DNA of 64,000 nt from Nephrocerus scutellatus (taxonomy: Eukaryota > Arthropoda > Insecta > Diptera > Pipunculidae), in the NCBI GenBank assembly GCA_947095585.1, contig OX352763.1:59987016-60051015 (forward strand). The letters run 5' to 3'. The number at the start of each line of letters is the position of its first letter. Position 1 is the stretch's first letter. A program made the translations under genes and the position numbers. Positions 15,262 to 30,100 of this stretch are shown piece after piece. The notes beneath the pieces were generated by a model. The model ran no database searches. It worked only from the letters and a program-made list of their open reading frames with translations, and was not told the origin of the DNA.

Positions 15262-18162
15262 AAAGGAATAATCTATCGAAAAGATTTTGTTAGATTGCAA
15301 TGTAGATGGGAAGATGGATTTGTGCATCGGTTTGATCTTTTGTTATTTTAATGAAATTCGTCAATTTGGAGGTTCTCTGTCAAGCGGATTGGCCAGTTCC
15401 CAGAGATGTCTCACTATATTGACCCACACCTGTGTCTTCCTAAAGGAATAATCTATCGAATAGAGTTTATTAGATTACATTGCAGAGGGGAAGAGGCATT
15501 TGTGCATCGGTTTGAACTTTTGTTATTTTTATGAAATTCTTCAATTTGGAGGTTCTCTGTCAAGCGGATTGGCCAGTTCCCAGATATGTCTCACTAAATT
15601 GACCCACACCTATGTCTTCCTAAAGGAATTATCTATCGAATAGATTTTGTTAGATTGCAATGTAGAGGGGAAGAGGCATTTGTGCATCGGTTTGAACTTT
15701 TGTTATTTTCATGAAATTCGTCAATTTGGAGGTTCTCTGTCAAGCGGATTGGCCAGTTCCCAGAGATGTCTCACTATATTGACCCACACCTGTGTCTTCC
15801 TAAAGGAATAAGCTATCGAATAGAGTTTGTTAGATTACATTGCATAGGGGAAGAGGCATTTGTGCATTGGTTTGAACTTTTGTTATTTTTATGAAATTCT
15901 TCAATTTGGAGGTTCCCTGTCAAGCGGATTGGCCAGTTGGCAGAGATGTCTCACTAAATTGACCCACACCTGTGTCTTCCTAAAGGAATAATCTATCGAA
16001 TAGATTTTGTTAGATTACATTGCAGAGGGAAAGAGGCATTTGTGCATCGGTTTAAACTTTCGTTATTTTTATGAAATTCTTCAATTTGGAGGTTCCCTGT
16101 CAAGCGGATTGGCCAGTTCCCAGAGATGTCTCACTAAATTGACCCACACCTGTGTCTTCCTAAAGGAATAGTCTATCGAATAGAGTTTGTTAGATTACAT
16201 TGCAGAGGGAAAGAGGGATTTGTGCATCGGTTTGAACTTTCGTTATTATTATGAAATTCTTCAATTTGGAGGTTCTCTGTCAAGCGGATTGGCCAGTTCC
16301 CAGAGATGTCTCACTAAATTGACCCACACCTGTGTCTTCCTAAAGGAATAGTCTATCGAATAGACTTTGTTAGATTACATTGCAGAGGGGAAGAGGCATT
16401 TGTGCATCGGTTTGAACTTTTGTTATTTTCATGAAATTCTTCAATTTGGAGGTTCTCTCTCAAGCGGATTGGCCAGTTCCCACAGATGTCTTACTAAATT
16501 GACCCATACCTGTGTCTTCCTAAAGGAATAATCTATCGAATAGAGTTTGTTAGATTACATTGCATAGGGGAAGAGGCATTTGTGCATTGGTTTGAACTTT
16601 TGTTATTTTTATGAAATTCTTCAATTTGGAGGTTCTCTGTCAAGCGGATTGGCCAGTTCCCAGAGATGTCTCACTAAATTAACCCACACCTGTGTCTTCC
16701 TAAAGGAATAATCTATCGAATAGATTTTGTTAGATTGCAATGTAGATGGGAAGATGGATTTGTGCATCGGTTTGATCTTTTGTTATTTTAATGAAATTCG
16801 TCAATTTGGAGGTTCTCTGTCAAGCGGATTGGCCAGTTCCCAGAGATGTCTCACTATATTGACCCACACCTGTGTCTTCCTAAAGGAATAATCTATCGAA
16901 TAGAGTTTATTAGATTACATTGCAGAGGGGAAGAGGCATTTGTGCATCGGTTTGAACTTTTGTTATTTTTATGAAATTCTTCAATTTGGAGGTTCTCTGT
17001 CAAGCGGATTGGCCAGTTCCCAGATATGTCTCACTAAATTGACCCACACCTATGTCTTCCTAAAGGAATTATCTATCGAATAGATTTTGTTAGATTGCAA
17101 TGTAGAGGGGAAGAGGCATTTGTGCATCGGTTTGAACTTTTGTTATTTTCATGAAATTCGTCAATTTGGAGGTTCTCTGTCAAGCGGATTGGCCAGTTCC
17201 CAGAGATGTCTCACTATATTGACCCACACCTGTGTCTTCCTAAAGGAATAAGCTATCGAATAGAGTTTGTTAGATTACATTGCATAGGGGAAGAGGCATT
17301 TGTGCATTGGTTTGAACTTTTGTTATTTTTATGAAATTCTTCAATTTGGAGGTTCCCTGTCAAGCGGATTGGCCAGTTGGCAGAGATGTCTCACTAAATT
17401 GACCCACACCTGTGTCTTCCTAAAGGAATAATCTATCGAATAGATTTTGTTAGATTACATTGCAGAGGGAAAGAGGCATTTGTGCATCGGTTTAAACTTT
17501 CGTTATTTTTATGAAATTCTTCAATTTGGAGGTTCCCTGTCAAGCGGATTGGCCAGTTCCCAGAGATGTCTCACTAAATTGACCCACACCTGTGTCTTCC
17601 TAAAGGAATAGTCTATCGAATAGAGTTTGTTAGATTACATTGCAGAGGGAAAGAGGGATTTGTGCATCGGTTTGAACTTTCGTTATTATTATGAAATTCT
17701 TCAATTTGGAGGTTCTCTGTCAAGCGGATTGGCCAGTTCCCAGAGATGTCTCACTAAATTGACCCACACCTGTGTCTTCCTAAAGGAATAGTCTATCGAA
17801 TAGACTTTGTTAGATTACATTGCAGAGGGGAAGAGGCATTTGTGCATCGGTTTGAACTTTTGTTATTTTCATGAAATTCTTCAATTTGGAGGTTCTCTCT
17901 CAAGCGGATTGGCCAGTTCCCACAGATGTCTTACTAAATTGACCCATACCTGTGTCTTCCTAAAGGAATAATCTATCGAATAGAGTTTGTTAGATTACAT
18001 TGCATAGGGGAAGAGGCATTTGTGCATTGGTTTGAACTTTTGTTATTTTTATGAAATTCTTCAATTTGGAGGTTCTCTGTCAAGCGGATTGGCCAGTTCC
18101 CAGAGATGTCTCACTAAATTAACCCACACCTGTGTCTTCCTAAAGGAATAATCTATCGAATA
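15262..18162. repeat. Tandem duplication of a 1440-bp satellite block (eight monomers)
   Basis: The segments 15262-16701 and 16702-18162 share rare variants exactly 1440 bp apart: GATGGGAAGATGG (15305 and 16745), GGAATAAGCTATC (15806 and 17246), CCAGTTGGCAGAG (15935 and 17375), AAGAGGGATTTG and CCCACAGATGTCTTAC. Similarity stops near 18162, where the second copy reads GAGTTTG in place of GATTTTG. Confidence 0.82.
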
Positions 18163-21100
18163 GAGTTTGTTAGATTACAATAGAGAGGGAAAAAGGCATT
18201 TGTGCATCGGTTTGAACTTTTGTTATTTTCATGAAATTCGTCAATTTGGAGGTGTTCTGTCAAGCGGATTGGCCAGTTCCCAGAGATATCTCACTATATT
18301 GACCCACACCTGTGTCTTCCTAAAAGAATTATCTATCAAATAGAGTTTGGTAGATTACATTGCAGAGGGGAAGAGGCATTTGTGTATCGGTTTGAACTTT
18401 TGTTATTTTCATGAAATTCTTCAATTTGGAGGTTCTCTGTCAAGCGGATTGGCCAGTTCCCAGAGATGTCTCACTAAATTGACCCACACCTGTGTCTTCC
18501 TAAAGGAATAATCTATCGAATAGAGTTTGTTAGATAAAAATGCATTTGTGCATCGGTTTGAACTTTTGTTATTTTCATGAAATTCGTCAATTTGGAGGTT
18601 CTCTGTCAAGCGGATTGGCCAGTTCCCAGAGATGTCTCACTATATTGACCCACACCTGTGTCTTCCTAAAAGAATTATCTATCAAATAGAGTTTGGCGGA
18701 TTACATTGCAGAGGGGAAGAGGCATTTGTGCATCGGTTTGAACTATTGTTATTTTTATGAAATTCTTCAATTTGGAGGTTCTCTGTCAAGCGGATTGGCC
18801 AGTTCCCAGATATGTCTCACTAAATTGACCCACACCTATGTCTTCCTAGAGGAATTATCTTTCGAATAGAGTTTGTTAGATTACAATGCAGAGGGGAAGA
18901 GGCATTTGTATATCGGTTTATACTTTTGTTATTTTCATGAAATTCGTCAATTTGGAGGTTCTCTGTCTAGCGGATTGGCCAGTTCCCAGAGATGTCTCAC
19001 TAAATTTACCCACACCTATGTCTTCCTAAAGGAATTATCTATCGAATAGAGTTTGTTAGATTACAATGCAGAGGGGAAGAGGCATTTGTGCATCGGTTTG
19101 AACTTTTGTTATTTTCATGAAATTCGTCAATTTGGAGGTTCTCTGTCAAGCGGATTGGCCAGTTCCCAGAGATGTCTCACTAAATTGACCCACACCTGTG
19201 TCTTCCTTAAAGAATTATCTATCGAATAGATTTTGTTAGATTACAATGCAGAGGGGAAGAGGCATTTGTGCATCGGTTTGAACTTTTGTTATTTTCATGA
19301 AATTCGTCAATTTGGAGGTTCTCTGTCAAGCGGATTGGCCAGTTCTCAGAGATGTCTCACTATATTGACCCACACCTGTGTCTTCCTAAAGGAATAATCT
19401 ATCGAATAGAGTCTGCTATATTACAATGCAGAGTGGAAGAGGCATTTGTGCATCGGTTTAAGCTTTTGTTATTTTCATGAAATTCGTCAATTTGGAGGTT
19501 CTCTGTCAAGCGGATTAGCCAGTTCCCAGAGATGTCTAACTATATTGACCCACACCTGAGTCTTCTCAGAGATGTCTAACTATATTGACCCACACCTGTG
19601 TCTTCTTAAAGGAATAATCTATCGAATAGAGTTTGTTAGATTACATTGCAGAGGGGAAGAGGCATTTGTATATCGGTTTGAACTTTTGTTATTTTCATGA
19701 AATTCTTCAATTTGGAGGTTCCCTGTCAAGCGGATTGGCCAGTTCCCAGAGATGTCTCACTATATTGACCCACACCTGTGTCTTCCTAAAGGAATTATCT
19801 ATCGAATAGAGTTTGTTAGATTACAATGCAGAGGGGAAGAGGCATTTGTGCATCGGTTTGATCTTTTGTTATTTTTATGAAATTCGTCAATTTGGAGGTT
19901 CTCTGTCAAGCGGATTGGCCAGTTCCCAGAGATGTCTCACTATATTGACCCACACCTGTGTCTTCCTAAAGGAATAATCTATCGAATAGATTTTGTTAGA
20001 TTGCAATGTAGAGGGGAAGATGCATTTGTGCATCGGTTTGATCTTTTGTTATTTTCATGAAATTCGTCAATTTGGAGGTTCTCTGTCAAGCGGATTGGCC
20101 AGTTCCCAGAGATGTCTCACTATATTGACCCACACCTGTGTCTTTCTAAAGGAATAATCTATCGAATAGAGTTTATTAGATTACATTGCAGAGGGGAAGA
20201 GGCATTTGTGCATCGGTTTGAACTTTTGTTATTTTTATGAAATTCTTCAATTTGGAGGTTCTCTGTCAAGCGGATTGGCCAGTTCCCAGATATGTCTCAC
20301 TAAATTGACCCACACCTATGTCTTCCTAAAGGAATTATCTATCGAATAGATTTTGTTAGATTGCAATGTAGAGGGGAAGAGGCATTTGTGCATCGGTTTG
20401 AACTTTTGTTATTTTCATGAAATTCGTCAATTTGGAGGTTCTCTGTCAAGCGGATTGGGCAGTTCCCAGAGATGTCTCACTATATTGACCCACACCTGTG
20501 TCTTCCTAAAGGAATTATCTATCGAATAGAGTTTGTTAGATTACAATGCAGAGGGGAAGAGGCATTTGTGCATCGGTTTGATCTTTTGTTATTTTCATGA
20601 AATTCGTCAATTTGGAGGTTCTCTGTCAAGCGGATTGGCCAGTTCCCAGAGATGTCTCACTATATTGACCCACACCTGTGTCTTCCAAAAGGAATAATCT
20701 ATCGAATAGATTTTGCTAGATTGCAATGTAGAGGGGAAGATGCATTTGTGCATCGGTTTGATCTTTTGTTATTTTCATGAAATTCGTCAATTTGGAGGTT
20801 CTCTGTCAAGCGGATTGGCCAGTTCCCAGAGATGTCTCACTATATTGACCCACACCTGTGTCTTCCTAAAGGAATAATCTATCGAATAGAGTTTATTAGA
20901 TTACATTGCAGAGGGGAAGAGGCATTTGTGCATCGGTTTGAACTTTTGTTATTTTTATGAAATTCTTCAATTTGGAGGTTCTCTGTCAAGCGGATTGGCC
21001 AGTTCCCAGATATGTCTCACTAAATTGACCCACACCTATGTCTTCCTAAAGGAATTATCTATCGAATAGATTTTAATAGATTGCAATGTAGAGGGGAAGA

Positions 21101-24100
21101 GGCATTTGTGAATCGGTTTGAACTTTTGTTATTTTCATGAAATTCGTCAATTTGGAGGTTCTCTCTCAAGCGGATTGGCCAGTTCCCAGAGATGTCTCAC
21201 TATATTGACCCACACCTGTGTCTTCCTAAAGGAATTATCTATCGAATAGAGTTTGTTAGATTACAATGCAGAGGGGAAGAGGCATTTGTGCATCGGTTTG
21301 AACTTTTGTTATTTTCATGAAATTCGTCAATTTGGAGGTTCTCTGTCAAGCGGATTGGCCAGTTCCCAGAGATGTCTCACTATATTGACCCATACCTGTG
21401 TCTTCTTAAAGGAATAATCTATCGAATAGAGTCTGTTAGATTACAATGCAGAGGGGAAGAGGCATTTGTGCATCGGTTTAAACTTTTGTTATTTTCATGA
21501 AATTTTTTTCATGATTTCTCACTATATTGACCCACACCTGTGTCTTCCTAAAGGAATAATCTATCGAATAGAGTTTGTTAGATTACATTGCAGAGGGGAA
21601 GAGGCATTTGTGCATCGGTTTGAACTTTTCTTATTTTCATGAAATTCTTCAATTTGGAGGTTCTCTGTCAAGCGGATTGGCCAGTTCCCAGAGATGTCTC
21701 ACTAAATTGACCCATACCTGTGTCTTCCTAAAGGAATAATCTATCGAATAGAGTTTATTAGATTACATTGCAGAGGGGAAGAGGCATTTGTGCATCGGTT
21801 TGATCTTTTGTTATTTTCATGAAATTCGTCAATTTGGAGGTTCTCTGTCAAGCGGATTGGCCAGTTCCCAGAGATGTCTCACTATATTGACCCACACCTG
21901 TGTCTTCCTAAAGGAATAATCTATCGAATAGAGTTTATTAGATTACATTGCAGAGGAGAAGAGGCATTTGTGCATCGGTTTGAACTTTTGTTATTTTTAT
22001 GAAATTCTTCAATTTGGAGGTTCTCTGTCAAGCGGATTGGCCAGTTCCCAGATATGTCTCACTAAATTGACCCACACCTATGTCTTCCTAAAGGAATTAT
22101 CTATCGAATAGATTTTGTTAGATTGCAATGTAGAGGGGAAGAGGCATTTGTGAATCGGTTTGAACTTTTGTTATTTTCATGAAATTCGTCAATTTGGAGG
22201 TTCTCTCTCAAGCGGATTGGCCAGTTCCCAGAGATGTCTCACTATATTGACCCACACCTGTGTCTTCCTAAAGGAATTATCTATCGAATAGAGTTTGTAA
22301 GATTACAATGCAGAGGGGAAGAGGCATTTGTGCATCGGTTTGAACTTTTGTTATTTTCATGAAATTCGTCAATTTGGAGGTTCTCTGTCAAGCGGATTGG
22401 CCAGTTCCCAGAGATGTCTCACTATATTGACCCATACCTGTGTCTTCCTAAAGGAATAATCTATCGAATAGAGTCTGTTAGATTACAATGCAGAGGGGAA
22501 GAGGCATTTGTGCATCGGTTTAAACTTTTGTTATTTTCATGAAATTTTTTTCATGATTTCTCACTATATTGACCCACACCTGTGTCTTCCTAAAGGAATA
22601 ATCTATCGAATAGAGTTTGTTAGATTACATTGCAGAGGGGAAGAGGCATTTGTGCATCGGTTTGAACTTTTCTTATTTTCATGAAATTCTTCAATTTGGA
22701 GGTTCTCTGTCAAGCGGATTGGCCAGTTCCCAGAGATGTCTCACTAAATTGACCCATACCTGTGTCTTCCTAAAGGAATAATCTATCGAATAGAGTTTGT
22801 TAGTTTACATTGCAGAGGAGAAGAGGCATTTGTGCATTGGTTTGAACTTTTGTTATTTTTATGAAATTCTTCAATTTGGAAGTTCTCTGTCAAGCAGATT
22901 GGCCAGTTCCCAGAGATGTCTCACTAAATTGACCCACACCTATGTCTTCCTAAAGGAATAATCTATCGAATAGAGTTTGTTAGATTACAATGCAGAGGGG
23001 AAGAGGCATTTGTATATCGGTTTATACTTTTGTTATTTTCATGAAATTCGTCAATTTGGAGGTTCTTTGTCAAGCGGATTGGCCAGTTCCCAGATATGTC
23101 TCACTAAATTGACCCACACCTATGTCTTCCTAAAGGAATAATCTATCGAATAGAGTTTGTTAGATTACAATGCAGAGGGGAAGAGGCATTTGTATATCGG
23201 TTTATACTTTTGTTATTTTCATGAAATTCGTCAATTTGGAGGTTCTCTTTCAAGCGGATTGGCCAGTTCCCAGATATGTCTCACTAAATTGACCCACACC
23301 TATGTCTTCCTAAAGGAATAATCTATCGAATAGAGTTTGTTAGATTACAATGCAGAGGGGAAGAGGCATTTGTATATCGGTTTATACTTTTGTTATTTTC
23401 ATGAAATTCGTCAATTTGGAGGTTCTCTGTCAAGCGGATTGGCCAGTTCCCAGAGATGTCTCACTATATTGACCCACACCTGTGTCTTCCTAAAGGAATA
23501 ATCTATCGAATAGAGTTTGTTAGATTACAATGCAGAGGGGAAGAGGCATTTGTGCATCGGTTTGAATTTTTGTTATTTTCATGAAATTCGTCAATTTGGA
23601 GGTTCTCTGTCAAGCGGATTGGCCAGTTCCCAGAGATGTCTCACTATATTGACCCACACCTGTGTCTTCCTAAAAGAATTATCTATCAAATAGAGTTTAG
23701 TAGATTACATTGCAGAGGGGAAGAGGCATTTGTGCATCGGTTTGAACTTTTGTTATTTTTATGAAATTCTTCAATTTGGAGGTTCTCTTTCAAGCGGATT
23801 GGCCAGTTCCCAGAGATGTCTCACTAAATTGACCCATACCTGTGTCTTCCTAAAGGAATAATCTATCGAATAGAGTTTGTTAGTTTACATTGCAGAGGGG
23901 AAGAGGCATTTGTGCATTGGTTTGAACTTTTGTTATTTTTATGAAATTCTTCAATTTGGAAGTTCTCTGTCAAGCAGATTGGCCAGTTCCCAGAGATGTC
24001 TCACTAAATTGACCCACACCTATGTCTTCCTAAAGGAATAATCTATCGAATAGAGTTTGTTAGATTACAATGCAGAGGGGAAGAGGCATTTGTATATCGG

Positions 24101-27100
24101 TTTATTCTTTTGTTATTTTCATGAAATTCGTCAATTTGGAGGTTCTTTGTCAAGCGGATTGGCCAGTTCCCAGATATGTCTCACTAAATTGACCCACACC
24201 TATGTCTTCCTAAAGGAATAATCTATCGAATAGAGTTTGTTAGATTACAATGCAGAGGGGAAGAGGCATTTGTATATCGGTTTATACTTTTGTTATTTTC
24301 ATGAAATTCGTCAATTTGGAGGTTCTCTTTCAAGCGGATTGGCCAGTTCCCAGATATGTCTCACTAAATTGACCCACACCTATGTCTTCCTAAAGGAATA
24401 ATCTATCGAATAGAGTTTGTTAGATTACAATGCAGAGGGGAAGAGGCATTTGTATATCGGTTTATACTTTTGTTATTTTCATGAAATTCGTCAATTTGGA
24501 GGTTCTCTGTCAAGCGGATTGGCCAGTTCCCAGAGATGTCTCACTATATTGACCCACACCTATGTCTTCCTAAAGGAATAATCTATCGAATAGAGTTTGT
24601 TAGATTACAATGCAGAGGGGAAGAGGCATTTGTGCATCGGTTTGAATTTTTGTTATTTTCATGAAATTCGTCAATTTGGAGGTTCTCTGTCAAGCGGATT
24701 GGCCAGTTCCCAGAGATGTCTCACTATATTGACCCACACCTGTGTCTTCCTAAAGGAATAATCTATCGAATAGAGTTTGTTAGATTACAATGCAGAGGGG
24801 AAGAGGCATTTGTGCATCGGTTTGAATTTTTGTTATTTTCATGAAATTCGTCAATTTGGAGGTTCTCTGTCAAGCGGATTGGCCAGTTCCCAGAGATGTC
24901 TCACTATATTGACCCACACCTGTGTCTTCCTAAAGGAATAATCTATCGAATAGAGTTTATTAGATTACATTGCAGAGGGGAAGAGGCATTTGTGCATCGG
25001 TTTGAACTTTTGTTATTTTTATGAAATTCTTCAATTTGGAGGTTCTCTGTCAAGCGGATTGGCCAGTTCCCAGATATGTCTCACTAAATTGACCCACACC
25101 TATGTCTTCCTAAAGGAATTATCTATCGAATAGATTTTGTTAGATTGCAATGTAGAGGGGAAGAGGCATTTGTGAATCGGTTTGAACTTTTGTTATTTTC
25201 ATGAAATTCGTCAATTTGGAGGTTCTCTCTCAAGCGGATTGGCCAGTTCCCAGAGATGTCTCACTATATTGACCCACACCTGTGTCTTCCTAAAGGAATT
25301 ATCTATCGAATAGAGTTTGTTAGATTACAATGCAGAGGGGAAGAGGCATTTGTGCATCGGTTTGAACTTTTGTTATTTTCATGAAATTCGTCAATTTGGA
25401 GGTTCTCTGTCAAGCGGATTGGCCAGTTCCCAGAGATGTCTCACTATATTGACCCATACCTGTGTCTTCCTAAAGGAATAATCTATCGAATAGAGTCTGT
25501 TAGATTACAATGCAGAGGGGAAGAGGCATTTGTGCATCGGTTTAAACTTTTGTTATTTTCATGAAATTTTTTTCATGATTTCTCACTATATTGACCCACA
25601 CCTGTGTCTTCCTAAAGGAATAATCTATCGAATAGAGTTTGTTAGATTACATTGCAGAGGGGAAGAGGCATTTGTGCATCGGTTTGAACTTTTCTTATTT
25701 TCATGAAATTCTTCAATTTGGAGGTTCTCTGTCAAGCGGATTGGCCAGTTCCCAGAGATGTCTCACTAAATTGACCCATACCTGTGTCTTCCTAAAGGAA
25801 TAATCTATCGAATAGAGTTTGTTAGTTTACATTGCAGAGGGGAAGAGGCATTTGTGCATTGGTTTGAACTTTTGTTATTTTTATGAAATTCTTCAATTTG
25901 GAAGTTCTCTGTCAAGCAGATTGGCCAGTTCCCAGAGATGTCTCACTAAATTGACCCACACCTATGTCTTCCTAAAGGAATAATCTATCGAATAGAGTTT
26001 GTTAGATTACAATGCAGAGGGGAAGAGGCATTTGTATATCGGTTTATACTTTTGTTATTTTCATGAAATTCGTCAATTTGGAGGTTCTTTGTCAAGCGGA
26101 TTGGCCAGTTCCCAGATATGTCTCACTAAATTGACCCACACCTATGTCTTCCTAAAGGAATAATCTATCGAATAGAGTTTGTTAGATTACAATGCAGAGG
26201 GGAAGAGGCATTTGTATATCGGTTTATACTTTTGTTATTTTCATGAAATTCGTCAATTTGGAGGTTCTCTTTCAAGCGGATTGGCCAGTTCCCAGATATG
26301 TCTCACTAAATTGACCCACACCTATGTCTTCCTAAAGGAATAATCTATCGAATAGAGTTTGTTAGATTACAATGCAGAGGGGAAGAGGCATTTGTATATC
26401 GGTTTATACTTTTGTTATTTTCATGAAATTCGTCAATTTGGAGGTTCTCTGTCAAGCGGATTGGCCAGTTCCCAGAGATGTCTCACTATATTGACCCACA
26501 CCTGTGTCTTCCTAAAGGAATAATCTATCGAATAGAGTTTGTTAGATTACAATGCAGAGGGGAAGAGGCATTTGTGCATCGGTTTGAATTTTTGTTATTT
26601 TCATGAAATTCGTCAATTTGGAGGTTCTCTGTCAAGCGGATTGGCCAGTTCCCAGAGATGTCTCACTATATTGACCCACACCTGTGTCTTCCTAAAAGAA
26701 TTATCTATCAAATAGAGTTTAGTAGATTACATTGCAGAGGGGAAGAGGCATTTGTGCATCGGTTTGAACTTTTGTTATTTTTATGAAATTCTTCAATTTG
26801 GAGGTTCTCTTTCAAGCGGATTGGCCAGTTCCCAGATATGTCTCACTAAATTGACCCACACCTATGTCTTCCTAAAGGAATAATCTATCGAATAGAGTTT
26901 GTTAGATTACAATGCAGAGGGGAAGAGGCATTTGTATATCGGTTTATACTTTTGTTATTTTCATGAAATTCGTCAATTTGTAGGTTCTCTGTCAAGCAGA
27001 TTGGCCAGTTCCCAGAGATGTCTCACTAAATTTACCCACATCTATGTCTTCCTAAAGGAATTATCTATCGAATAGAGTTTGTTAGATTACAATGCAGAGG

Positions 27101-30100
27101 GGAAGAGGCATTTGTGCATCGGTTTGAACTTTTGTTATTTTCATGAAATTCGTCAATTTGGAGGTTCTCTGTCAAGCGGATTGGCCAGTTCCCAGAGATG
27201 TCTCACTATATTGACCCACACCTGTGTCTTCCTAAAAGAATTATCTATCGAATAGAGTTTGTTAGATTACAATGCAGAGGGGAAGAGGCATTTGTGCATC
27301 GGTTTGAACTTTTGTTATTTTCATGAAATTCGTCAATTTGGAGGTTCTCTGTCAAGCGGATTGGCCAGTTCCCAGAGATGTCTCACTATATTGACCCACA
27401 CCTGTGTCTTCCTAAAGGAATAATCTATCGAATAGAGTCTGTTAGATTACAATGCAGAGGGGAAGAGGCATTTATGCATCGGTTTAAACTTTTGTTATTT
27501 TCATGAAATTTTTTTCATGATGTCTCACTATATTGACCCACACCTGTGTCTTCCTAAAGGAATAATCTATCGAATAGAGTTTGTTAGATTACATTGCAGA
27601 GGGGAAGAGGCATTTGTGCATCGGTTTGAACTTTTCTTATTTTCATGAAATTCTTCAATTTGGAGGTTCTCTGTCAAGCGGATTGGCCAGTTCCCAGAGA
27701 TGTCTCACTAAATTGACCCATACCTGTGTCTTCCTAAAGGAATAATCTATCGAATAGAGTTTGTTAGATTACATTGCAGAGGGGAAGAGGCATTTGTGCA
27801 TTGCTTTGAACTTTTGTTATTTTTATGAAATTCTTCAATTTGGAAGTTCTCTGTCAAGCGGATTGGCCAGTTCCCAGAGATGTCTCACTAAATTGACCCA
27901 CACCTGTGTCTTCCTAAAGGAATTATCTATCGAATAGAGTTTGTTAGATTACAATGCAGAGGGGAAGAGGCATTTGTGCATCGGTTTGAATTTTTGTTAT
28001 TTTCATGAAATTCGTCAATTTGGAGGTTCTCTGTCAAGCGGATTGGCCAGTTCCCAGAGATGTCTCACTATATTGACCCACACCTGTGTCTTCCTAAAGG
28101 AATAATCTATCGAATAGATTTTGTTAGATTGCAATGTAGAGGGGAAGATGCATTTGTGCATCGGTTTGAACTTTTGTTATTTTTATGAAATTCTTCAATT
28201 TGGAGGTTCTCTGTCAAGCGGATTGGCCAGTTCCCAGATATGTCTCACTAAATTGACCTACACTTATGTCTTCCTAAAGGAATTATCTATCGAATAGAGT
28301 TTGTTAGATTACAATGCATAGGGGAAGAGGCATTTGTATATCGGTTTATACTTTTGTTATTTTCATGAAATTCGTCAATTTGGAGGTTCTCTGTCAAGCG
28401 GATTGGCCAGTTCCCAGAGATGTCTCACTATATTGACCCACACCTGTGTCTTCCTAAAGGAATTATCTATCGAATAGAGTTTGTTAGATTACAATGCAGA
28501 GGGGAAGAGGCATTTGTGCATCGGTTTGATCTTTTGTTATTTTCATGAAATTCGTCAATTTGGAGGTTCTCTGTCAAGCGGATTGGCCAGTTCCCAGAGA
28601 TGTCTCACTATATTGACCCACACCTGTGTCTTCCTAAAGGAATAATCTATCGAATAGATTTTGTTAGATTGCAATGTAGAGGGGAAGATGCATTTGTGCA
28701 TCGGTTTGATCTTTTGTTATTTTCATGAAATTCGTCAATTTGGAGGTTCTCTGTCAAGCGGATTGGCCAGTTCCCAGAGATGTCTCACTATATTGACCCA
28801 CACCTGTGTCTTCCTAAAGGAATTATCTATCGAATAGATTTTGTTAGATTGCAATGCAGAGGGGAAGAGGCATTTGTGCATCGGTTTGATCTTTTGTTAT
28901 TTTCATGAAATTCGTCAATTTGGAGGTTCTCTGTCAAGCGGATTGGCCAGTTCCCAGAGATGTCTCACTATATTGACCCACACCTGTGTCTTCCTAAAGG
29001 AATAATCTATCAAATAGAGTTTATTAGATTACATTGCAGAGGGGAAGAGGCATTTGTGCATCGGTTTGAACTTTTATTATTTTTATGAAATTCTTCAATT
29101 TAGGGTTCTCTGTCAAGCGGATTGGCCAGTTCCCAGATATGTCTCACTAAATTGACCCACACCTATGTCTTCCTAAAGGAATTATCTATCGAATAGATTT
29201 TGTTAGATTGCAATGCAGAGGGGAAGAGGCATTTGTGCATCGGTTTGAACTTTTGTTATTTTCATGAAATTCGTCAATTTGGAGGTTCACTGTCAAGCGG
29301 ATTGGCTAGTTCCCAGAGATGTCTCACTATATTGACCCACACCTGTGTCTTCCTAAAGGAATAATCTATCGAATAGAGTTTGTTAGATTACATTGCAGAG
29401 GGGAAGAGGCATTTGTGCATCGGTTTGAACTTTTGTTATTTTCATGAAATTCGTCAATTTGGAGGTTCTCTGTCAAGCGGATTGGCCAGTTCCCAGAGAT
29501 GTCTCACTATATTGACCCACACCTGTGTCTTCCTAAAAGAATTATCTATCGAATAGAGTTTGTTAGATTACAATGCAGAGGGGAAGAGGCATTTGTGCAT
29601 CGGTTTGAACTTTTGTTATTTTCATGAAATTCGTCAATTTGGAGGTTCTCTGTCAAGCGGATTGGCCAGTTCCCAGAGATGTCTCACTATATTGACCCAC
29701 ACCTGTGTCTTCCTAAAGGAATAATCTATCGAATAGAGTCTGTTAGATTACAATGCAGAGGGGAAGAGGCATTTATGCATCGGTTTAAACTTTTGTTATT
29801 TTCATGAAATTTTTTTCATGATGTCTCACTATATTGACCCACACCTGTGTCTTCCTAAAGGAATTATCTATCGAATAGAGTTTGTTAGATTACAATGCAG
29901 AGGGGAAGAGGCATTTGTGCATCGGTTTGATCTTTTGTTATTTTCATGAAATTCGTCAATTTGGAGGTTCTCTGTCAAGCGGATTGGCCAGTTCCCAGAG
30001 ATGTCTCACTATATTGACCCACACCTGTGTCTTCCTAAAGGAATAATCTATCGAATAGAGTCTGTTAGATTACAATGCAGAGGGGAAGAGGCATTTATGC

